From Paenibacillus endophyticus (GTDB taxonomy: Bacteria > Bacillota > Bacilli > Paenibacillales > Paenibacillaceae), in NCBI RefSeq assembly GCF_014192395.1, contig NZ_JACHXW010000010.1, positions 195,691-251,980 on the forward strand: a DNA stretch of 56,290 bases, in the 5' to 3' direction. The translations under genes and the position numbers were made by a program. Below are positions 1 through 9,100 of this stretch, in pieces. The notes under the pieces are model-generated. The model was not told the DNA's origin, searched no databases, and saw only the letters and a program-made list of their open reading frames with translations. The first letter of the stretch is position 1, and each line of letters begins with the position of its first letter.

Positions 1-2039
1 TCGCTGTCACGGTTCCACTGGTAGGTCGGACTGTCGCTGCTGGTGCTTGGCGTGTAAGCGACTGCACTCAGATCTACTGCTAGCGTTTCTCCATATTTTT
101 CTGTTCCCGTAGTCCCGACCGTTCCTCCGATAACCGGAATGGCGTTCACATTCTGAGTCACGTTCGCATCTGCATAACCCGTCGCCAATACTTTAATCGT
201 ATGGGAACCTACACTGAGCACGCCTGCGTTAATACTAATCTTTCCTGAGACAATGCTGTAATCCGTTTCTTGCAATGCCGTGTTTCCGTCCTTAACTGCG
301 GTAATTGCTCCCCGCCATGTTGCATCATCGGTAAACGCAATGTCAATGGGATGAGTTATATCATTATCGGTGCTGTCTGCCGCTAAGGTCGGCGAAGTTG
401 CCGGCGACGTCAATACAGGGTCATCAACAGAGAATGAATTGAAGTAAAACTGAAGACCAGGATATTCATTATCTGGATCTGAAAATTGACTGTCTGAACT
501 TGGCGTTATCACTACACGGTCTACATCTTGAAAAACACTTGGCGTGAGTTCCGAAGATGTCAATTTAGAAAGAAAAGTTGGAGCACCTACAGTTTGAATG
601 GTAACTGAGCCGGTAGATAACTCGTTCTTAAATCCAATAATCTTCAGCTTGGTGTCATTCCCGTCAAGACCAAAATAATTAAAAACATTTAAACCATTAA
701 ATTGAAATTCGCTACCATCCGTTGATTTTAGTACTAAATACATTCTGGCAGTATTATCTCCGCCGCTATAATCGCCTCCGAATTGCGTATTCATTACAGT
801 TGCTCTTTCACCGTTGAATACATCCGGGTAATCGCTAATATTTAACTCAGTGTCCTTCCATTGATACAATCCAATGCCGTCAGATCTCGTGTCACTCATT
901 GCGGACTCCGCATAAAAGATTTCAAAATCCTGACCCAATATATTAGTTGAGTTTTGTTCGCCGTCAGTAAGTTCAGACCCCAAGTCATGCCAACCTGCCG
1001 TTCCAGTTGGCTTTATCACATCTTTAATATCCGTAATTTCAAAGTCTTGAAACTCAACGTAATCACTAGCCGTAATCTTAATTTGACTTACATCATTGAT
1101 TGGATAATCAAAGGTATTACATATGGAGTATCCACTCGAACCGTCAGCAATGACTGGACAGCTATCGTTATAAGCCACGCCTTTTGATATATAATTTAGT
1201 TGAATCGCATTTTCAGACTCTAAAATAGCCGCAAACTTAAAACTCGATAAATCAAAGGTAGAGCCAGCTTGTGCTTCAATAATCAGTGTTACTGGTAAAT
1301 TATCGTCTCCAGAATATGCATATAAACCGCCAGGGTAAGTTCCGGCATTCTCTCTAACCCCATAAATGTGAAGATATGCCGAATCACTCTCAGGTGTTTT
1401 GAAGGTGAATTTTGCGGTTCTGCCGGCTGTCACCTGTTTTGTAAGACTGTTATTCTCTATATGCTCATTATCCGAAGTAGAAAGACTAACATCATTGATG
1501 TCAATTATTGCAATAGATACGTGCTGATCTGTACTTCCATTATGATCGTCAGCAGTTATAGTAGCCTCATATACGTTATTACCATCCGCATCCGAAGGCT
1601 GCTCATAATTAGGAGCACCTAGGAAAATCATGTTGCCCGTGGAAGAATTAATCAAAAACTTGTCTTGATCAACCCCGCCAGTAATGGAATATGTAATGTC
1701 GTCCGTACCTGTTGCTTCTGCCTTGTAGACTGTTCCAGATTGATTTTCGGCAAACTCTGCAGTGGCGGCTGAGGTAAATACCGGTGTAGTCACCAGCGGG
1801 GTTGCCGAATAGATACCATACTTATAAGTCGTCGCGGTAATATAATCACCATTCGACAGATTTGCAATACCGGCATTTCTATTAAGAAGCCCCTGATCAG
1901 GATCACCGGAAACAGCAGTTGACGCAGCACCTGCATTCACCGTTCGTGGAAAGCCAACAGAAACCAGCTGAAAAATGAAAACGAACAATAACAACAGCAT
2001 AAATAACCGTCTCGCAAATACATTCTTGAATAAGAACAT
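1..2039 (-). CDS. Partial large secreted surface protein with cadherin-like and HID-like domains
   Basis: An open frame runs from an ATG at 2039 to the window edge with no stop, giving about 679 N-terminal residues. GAGGAG lies 8 nt before the ATG. Residues 1-35 form a signal peptide with a long hydrophobic core ending near VNAG. Around residues 75-175 is a cadherin-like repeat (YEQPSDADGNNVYEATI, ending IIDIND). Around 560-630 a segment (DDATWRGAITAVKDG, then GSHTIKVLATGYADA) resembles the Shr-like/HID (DUF1533) beta domain. The last residues start an Ig-like domain (YGETLAVDLSAV). A C-terminal anchor, probably SLH as in its neighbours, would lie outside the window. Role inferred: exported multidomain surface protein. 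No enzymatic domain is visible in this part. Confidence 0.85.
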   Translation of the reverse strand, partial: MFLFKNVFARRLFMLLLLFVFIFQLVSVGFPRTVNAGAASTAVSGDPDQGLLNRNAGIANLSNGDYITATTYKYGIYSATPLVTTPVFTSAATAEFAENQSGTVYKAEATGTDDITYSITGGVDQDKFLINSSTGNMIFLGAPNYEQPSDADGNNVYEATITADDHNGSTDQHVSIAIIDINDVSLSTSDNEHIENNSLTKQVTAGRTAKFTFKTPESDSAYLHIYGVRENAGTYPGGLYAYSGDDNLPVTLIIEAQAGSTFDLSSFKFAAILESENAIQLNYISKGVAYNDSCPVIADGSSGYSICNTFDYPINDVSQIKITASDYVEFQDFEITDIKDVIKPTGTAGWHDLGSELTDGEQNSTNILGQDFEIFYAESAMSDTRSDGIGLYQWKDTELNISDYPDVFNGERATVMNTQFGGDYSGGDNTARMYLVLKSTDGSEFQFNGLNVFNYFGLDGNDTKLKIIGFKNELSTGSVTIQTVGAPTFLSKLTSSELTPSVFQDVDRVVITPSSDSQFSDPDNEYPGLQFYFNSFSVDDPVLTSPATSPTLAADSTDNDITHPIDIAFTDDATWRGAITAVKDGNTALQETDYSIVSGKISINAGVLSVGSHTIKVLATGYADANVTQNVNAIPVIGGTVGTTGTEKYGETLAVDLSAVAYTPSTSSDSPTYQWNRDS

Positions 2040-2331
2040 ATAGTAGTCTCCTCTCATTGAGACTTAGGTCGAATGGTTGGGTCCACAGGAAGAAAGACCC
2101 TATTATTCGCCAAAATTCCCCATGAAAATAGTATAACTGCTTTACGATTAGGTTGTAACTTCTTTTTTTCATAGGACTTTTAAAATAGAATATGGCTGAT
2201 CTAGTGATAAATAACAGCTAACTATTCAACACAATAGCACTTCCCGCTCCCTCCAAGTGCAGCCTTGCGCGGGACAACCTTGCCTTGAGCTATGCTACTG
2301 CTATCAGTAACCCAAAGGCGCGCCACCCGTT

Positions 2332-2372
2332 AAAAAAGCGGCAAAGGATAACGAATCCCTTGCCGCTTTTTA
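2332..2372. terminator. Bidirectional hairpin terminator
   Basis: An inverted repeat (AAGCGGCAAAGGAT against ATCCCTTGCCGCTT, one mismatch) is flanked by an A run on the left and a T run on the right, so it could act on either strand. Confidence 0.6.
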
Positions 2373-2696
2373 CAATCAGGCTGACTCTTGAAATGGTTAC
2401 AAAAGATTTGTAACTAGAACGACAAGCACTATTATTTAATTGTGTGTAATTGGTGTTCCAGTTAGCCAAGACTACGGCAGCAATTTGACGAAAACGTATA
2501 AATTGATATGCTATGAATCTCGTATCCATGTAAAACGTCATGGTAGCTGGGATATTTACACTCTTGCACCCACCTCCAACTGCCTATCTTCCCCCATTGA
2601 CATTGTTCGCACGGCTTCTTCTGCAAACTTATGCTAACGACTGAATCGACGGCGCAGCAGCCTGCTCTTTTTCGGTTGAACTTTTTTCCTCTAGGC

Positions 2697-2850
2697 CTAT
2701 CTTCCCTTCGGTTCCGACAGCTCTCGGCGCCGCTTATCCACCGCGTCCCCGAATAATTCACCAGCGCTTCCTCAAGCGCCGCTCTCGACGCGATGTCCAT
2801 ATTGTTCGTTCGTTTGTCTACATTTTAGCAATTGATCGATAACATGCAGG
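2697..2850 (-). pseudogene. Relic of an ABC-F ATPase second Walker B region
   Basis: The minus strand reads DKRTNNMDIASRAALEEALVNYSGT. This aligns with the ABC-F signature DEPTNHLDI followed by ALEEAL and a Y-x-GT segment, and the changes look like single-base decay (DEP to DKR, NH to NN). Upstream, NQLLK in another frame resembles the NLLILDEP lead-in. Downstream the frame jumps, past an apparent deletion, to DAVDKRRRELSEPKGR and a stop, like an ABC-F C-terminal tail. No promoter, start or ATPase core remains. Identification rests on one short motif. Confidence 0.5.
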
Positions 2851-2890
2851 TTCCTCCTTATGCGAGGCCCCTTCCGATCCTTGGCCCATA

Positions 2891-2922
2891 AAAAAAGGAC
2901 GCAGGGAAAATTCCCTGCGTCC
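2891..2922 (-). terminator. Rho-independent terminator
   Basis: A perfect 12-bp stem (GGACGCAGGGAA / TTCCCTGCGTCC) is followed on the minus strand by a T run. It lies about 250 nt beyond the stop of the large SLH gene and is its likely terminator. Confidence 0.75.
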
Positions 2923-3175
2923 AATCCAGTTCGGTCCTTTCAGGTTAAGAGAGGCGCCTTCTTGCGAATTGTGAATTCGTATGGTTAAAAATGAACATGT
3001 TTCTTCCGCCATACGGATAACCATGAACGACGCCAGCCATCGCGGTGGGAAGCCTGATCACTTAAACAAGCTTTCAATTCATCCTACCTTCACACCTTTA
3101 CACACTTAGTTCCGAGCATACTGCTGCTCACTGCCTTCAACAAGCAGCACCCTGCACTCCCATACATAGCCCAAT

Positions 3176-6100
3176 TCACTTATTCAGCCGCTCGACGATA
3201 CGCTTGATGAGCGTAGCGGCTTCCGCCCGGACGGCAATGCCGGACGAGTCGAATCGGTTAGCGTTCGTGCCGCGCAGCAGACCAATCTTGATCGCCGATG
3301 AAACCTCGGCACGGGCCCACTGACTGATCTTGTCTCGATCTGCGAAAGGCTGCAGCAGCGCCGCACTCTCCGCGTCCGTCGCCGCCGCTGCTTCGGGTAC
3401 GAGCTTAGCGTAAGCTCTCCAGGCCATCAAGGACATTTGCTCGCGGGTAATCCGGTCATTCGGCCGAAGCTTGCCTGAACCGTCGCCGCTAATCAGGCCT
3501 AGAGCGGCAGCCTTCCGAACCGAATCGTAGTACCAGTCGCCCGGCTTCACGTCATCAAACGATATGCCGACCGTATCCAGTGTCCCATCGCCGACGATGC
3601 GTGCGACCAGCGCCGCGAATTCGGCCCGGGTCACGCTTCGATTCGGCTGATAGGCATCATCGGACACGCCTTCCACGTACAAACGAGCGGCAAGCCAGTC
3701 GATGTCTGCCTTTGCCCAGTTCTTTTCAATATCTGCAAAAGGACTCTCATATACTACAATCCCGTAATAAGCCGAACCGCCTGCTTCGTTCCCTAGTGGA
3801 AGCGCCGCAGCTGGCTGTATTTCAGAGACGAAGCGCCAGTTCGGGCTGGACGGCTCGTAGCGGTAAATACCTGGCGCACCGCCATTAGCGATAAAGGTCC
3901 ACTTGACGTTAATCGCATCCGGCAGCAAAGCATCCAGCGGTATTTGATTCGTCCCCTCCTCCGCTGTCATGGCAAACCGGTACAGTCCGGTCCGCGCGTC
4001 CATCCCGTTCGAGTCGGCGCTTAAGCCATCCAGCCAAGCCCGCTCGTCGCCGACCGAAGCCCGACTAACAACCAGATGAACGAGATTCGTCTTATCGCTG
4101 ACGCCATGCCAGCCATCGGTGCTTACGATAATGGAGAACGCTTCGGTCTTGAGCGTCACTTTCGCTTTCGCTCCGGTGAGCGCACGGTAAGCTTCTGCGG
4201 GAATGACGATATCATAGGAATCGTATCCTGAAGGCGCGCTTAGGAGCAGCTCTATTCCGTCCTGCCGTGCCTTCAGCGCAGCCAGTACCGTCGCGGCCTT
4301 CAGCGAGACGACCGCTTCCTTGCGTCCGTCCGCTTCTTTGCCCGTCACCTCCGCGTCGCGGCCGATGTCCGCAGGATCTCCGTCGTTTGATCCGCCCGTT
4401 CCCCCATTGCCGTTGCCCGAACCAGGTCCAGGCTCGGAACCGCGTACGATCTTCAGCGTGTATACATTATTAACTTCAGGGTGGTTCGCGGCCTCGACCT
4501 TGATTGGTATTACATCGTCGCTCGGAATGCCTATCGTACGGAATTCGCCGTCTTCAAGCGGAACGTCCCGTACGGACAATTTGCCGCCGGCTTGCGCCAA
4601 GGAAGCTTTGAGCTTGACCTTCATGACATCTGCGCCAACCTTTACCGTGTAGTTGGCTTTGTCGGGGGAAAACGTCTCGGTCAGCGCGCCGCCCTCGATC
4701 ACTAGCCCGTTCAGCGTGGCGTTCGCTCCCGACAGCCGAAGCGTGCCATCGACGGACGGATTGCCGAGCGCATCGGTCGCTGCGCCAGCCGCGATATGCA
4801 CCGTGACGCCATCCGCTTGGGAGATCGGTCCGCTGAGTGTCAGAATCGCCGCCTGCGGCTGCCCGTTACCTGTCGGTACCTCTACGACGGCAGACTGAAC
4901 CGTGCGGTTCGACCCGCCGATCGTGAACGCCTCTCTATCCAGGAGCGCGCTCAGAGACAACCCTTCATCGAACAAAATTCGGATCGCTGCATTGCCCCCC
5001 ACCGCCGAAGCCGAAGTCGGCACCGGGCCCGACATGTCTCGAAGGACAGCCTTGACTGTTTGCGCCGTACCGATCAGCATCTTCACGTCCGCGTAGCTGC
5101 TGAACGGGTCTGGCTGAATATCGACGCTATATTCAATTCCCTCCGTCAAGCTGCTCCCGCTCGGCGTGAATCGAACCTTGCGGGCTAGCTTCGCGCCTCC
5201 AGTTTCTTGCGTTTCTATATAAGCGACAGTACCAGCTACGGTTCCGTCAGGGCCTGTCACGACGACCGTCCCGTCTGTTACCATCCCGTCTGCCTTCATG
5301 TACTTGCTAAACGTTATGTCGATATAGCCTTTGCCTTCGCCTCCAGCAATGGCCTCGATTCCTATTATGGTCGGCGGCGCCTTCGAGACGAGACCCGCAT
5401 TGACGTCGAAGTGCGGAGGCGGTACCTTCAGCTCCTCGCTGTAAGCAGTCTCATACCCTGACTTCTCCCAGACAACCTTCCAAAAGCCCTCAGGGACGTC
5501 CCAGCCGTATCGGCCTTGGGCGTCTGTGTATTGCGGATTGATCTGCCCGTAATCCGGCGCGTCGTTCCACACCTTCCACTTACCCGAGTTTGTATCCTTG
5601 AAGAGCACGGTCGCCTTCACCTGCTCCAGACGGTTGGAGGGAACCGCTTCGTACACATAGCCGCTCGGATCGTAAATCCATTTCATACGGGCGACCCGCT
5701 TCAATCTTTTCTTGTAAATGTTTTCTTCGTCGAGGTCTTCGAGGTCATCGTCTTGACAAGCCGCAGGATCCGTAGGCCCCGCCGATCCGACAAGTCCAAT
5801 TTGCTCGTCGACATAGCTGTCGATCTTGTTGGTGACGTATTTGCTCGCGTAGCCCGCCAGAAACCCGACCGGTCCCTCCAGCATCATCGCGCCCGTCCAA
5901 GCGCCGAGCGCGGTCTTCGCGATTTCGCCACCGACCGTGGCCAGCAGTGCCTTACCGGCCTGTTCGCCGGTCGCTTCCATATTTTCCGGACATACCGATG
6001 AGGATCCGACATTCTCCATGATCTTCATGACTTTGCCGGCGTAGCCTTTGTAGCCCTCGTATTGATCCTTGATTGAGAAGAGCGGATCGGAAGCACTCTT

Positions 6101-9100
6101 AGAGATCATCGCATAATCCGTGGATACCTGAATCATTCCCTTTCGATAGGGGGTCGTCTCGATGCCCATCTCTTCCAGAATCTCGAGCGGGTCCAGCTCT
6201 TCGTCGAACGCAGCCATCCCTTGGACGCCCAATGGAGCTTTTTCCTCAGGGAACAGGTATCCTTTCGGCATATACGCTTTCATATTGACCAGGACGCCGT
6301 TATCCGTCTCCTTCACATCGAAGGTGACGTTGTACAACGGGATGCCCTCCGCCTCCGCCTTTACGATCTCTTCCACGGTCGGAAGATAGGACGTTGGCGT
6401 CAGATCAATGCGCTCGCTCGCTTCGAGCCGGATGTTCTCCGCCTCAGGGAATTCTAAGACGGCATGACCGGCATAAACGCCGTCTTTTAGGGCGAACGGG
6501 GTCTTTTCGACGATTTTGAAATCCCGGAATGCTGGAGGCAATAGCGCGTTCGTCTCTTCCTCAGTCGGGATATCCCGGGTGATCACAACCTTCGGCTTCA
6601 CAGTGTCGTAGGCCACATACAAGCCGCCGAGCGAATTCAGCGTCGTTGGGACCGTTGCCCTGAACTTGCCATCGTCATGCTTCTCTGCCGCGACGGGCTT
6701 ACCGATCTGCCCGCCCAGATAAACCTTTACGTTTTTCACAAGTTCCGGTTTGTCGAACTGCAGAACGAATTCGAATGGATGGCCCGGCACGATCGTGTAT
6801 GGAAGCTGAGCGATTCCGTTTGCGACATTCAGACTAACCCACTTTCCGTCCGGATACTGGACCATATCAATCGATTGGAGCGTTGGCTCCGCCTCGTCGT
6901 AGCTCAGCAGCTTGCGATCCGTGCGGATCTTCCGTTCACCCGTCACCGCCTCTGCCCACAGCAGATGCACGTCCGAGCTGCCCGAAGGACTCAATTGAAT
7001 CACGCTTTGCCAAGTGCCGGCCGATGTCGCATTCACGGTTGCGAGCAGCAGCTGCTCGTCGTAGATATTGACTCGGCTGGACGAGGGGGCCAGTCCGTTG
7101 ACTTTGACAACGGACGAGGAGACCGTCTTGGGCGCTTCAATCGTTACAGTCGGCACTTCCAGCACCGCGGTGCCCAGCGCTTCGTCCACCGTTTTCCCTT
7201 CGGACGTCCCCGTAATCCGAGCTACCAGCTTCGCACGGCCTTGACTATAATTCGAAGCCAGCTTCACCTGTAGAATAACCGCCCCTTTCGCGTACGAGGC
7301 GATTTCACCGAGCTGGACTTCCAATGTTCCGTCCTTTATGATGGCCTTTCCAGCCTCGCCGTTCACGCGAACGAGAACCTCTCCGTCTTCTGCCACCGGC
7401 GTTACGCCATTCGGGAGTTCCATTCGAAGTACGGCTCCGCCGATCGCCGCCTTCGCGCCATTCTGATAGTAAGCCCGCAAATTGGCGGTCGCGCCAGGCG
7501 ATACCTCGCTCGGTTCCGCCATGAAGCCGTTGTATCTCGAGCTGCTGAAATAATTCGCCGGCGCAAGTCTCAGCTTACCGACGTCCAAGTTCTCCCTCTC
7601 TCGAATGGTCACTTGAGCCGAAGCCGTCAAAAGCGCATCCGTATCCGGATCCCTGCGCGTGAGATCCAGCTTGTAAGTTCCCGCTTTTGGCGCATGTACG
7701 AGGAAGCTCCCTCCGCGGTAGCTTTGGGAGTCCGCGTAAACATAGTTTCTATCGGTAACCTCGTACAGTGTCACATTTGTCCATGCCTCAAAATTGCCGT
7801 CAAAACTCCCGCTGACGAGCCCGCCCTTCTCCTCGACCCACAGATCGGCCGTCGCATTGGCGTTGTCATCCAGCACAACATTCGTGCACTGCATGAACGT
7901 TCGCGTGATTACGCCGTTCACGCATACCTCTACGTTGTCGCCGGGCAAGCCTTGAAGCGTAACTATATTATGGAAATAACTGACACGATTGCTCGTTCTT
8001 CCCTTTAGCGTAGCGCTGAACCGAAGCGCCTCCATATCGACCGGCCCCTGCCATTCGCCGCCGATTGGCTTGAGATGGACATTTAACGTCACCATCCCCG
8101 TCGGAAAAGTCGCTACCGGAATATCCAGTGTCTTCGTCACGCCATTGACGATCGAAACGGTCAAGCCTTCCTCCGAGTTATAGTTAAAAGAGGACTTTGC
8201 CGCCTGGATAGCCGCTTCTCCGGCATACAGTGTCAATTCATAGGAGCCTGATGGCCCCGTGTACGCTTTGCGGACGACTGGCTTTCCCTTATGCATCTGA
8301 GTCGCGGATACAAGCGCATTCGCAATCGGCTGGCCTTTGGGATCAAGCACCCTGCCCTTCAATTTTCCCTCAGGCGTTCGCTTGACAGCCAGCTTGACTA
8401 TCTGATCGCCGCCGACAACCGAGAACGTCAACGGTGCCATTTCCTCAAATTCCGTATTTTCCAGCTCGGCCTTCACGGTATACTTCAAGGCAGCATCCTC
8501 GAGCTCAATCAGGTTTGAGCGGCCGTCATCCTCTGTCACCGCTGTCGACAGATAGTTCTCTTGAGATTCATCCCAAAGCTCGACGCTAATACCAGGCACC
8601 GGATTATTGCCCTGATCACGGATTTCGAACGCCAGACGGACAGGCTGTTTGACAGTCAAGGACAATGCGGAGATTAATCCTGCCGACACTTGGACGGGCG
8701 CTTGGCTTGCGAGCAATTCGCCCCCCGAAGACATCAACGAGACCGTATAGTCCTCGGACGGCATCAATCCTTCCAGCTCTGCAGGCCCGTCACCCATCAG
8801 TCTCATCGACTCTTCTTCTCCTGCCGAACTGGACACCGATAAATACGCACCGTCAAGATTAACTTGGCCGGGGTTGTCAAACGCAACCTGCAAATTTCCG
8901 GGGACCAATAGCGGCAAGCCTGCTGCCGTCTTCTCCACGGGTCCTCCCGCCGCGCCTTCCATGACAGCCGTCACCGACAGCATCCGTGAGACACCTTCCT
9001 TCACCTTGAACGTCGCTCCATATTCGCCCGACCCTAACTGCGTCTCGCCAAGCTTGATCGACGACTCGGCCCAGCGGGTATCCGGCAGTTGGTTGCCTGA

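Larger units (their letters stand above)
2040..3175. other. Gene-poor interval with terminators and an ABC-F relic
   Basis: No intact gene is supported. The interval holds the leader of the partial gene at 2039, two hairpin terminators (2332-2372 and 2891-2922) and a decayed ABC-F ATPase fragment (2697-2850). Short open frames here lack ribosome sites and recognisable family features. I recognised nothing in 2400-2690 or 2923-3175. Confidence 0.6.

Noticed and set aside
2462..2800. 112-codon minus frame as a real gene
   Set aside because: Its first 20 codons are the ABC-F relic and the rest is unrelated out-of-frame sequence.
4267..4898. Plus-strand frames inside the giant SLH gene
   Set aside because: They are antisense shadows of a well-supported minus-strand gene, with Arg/Pro/Ser-rich translations typical of such shadows.
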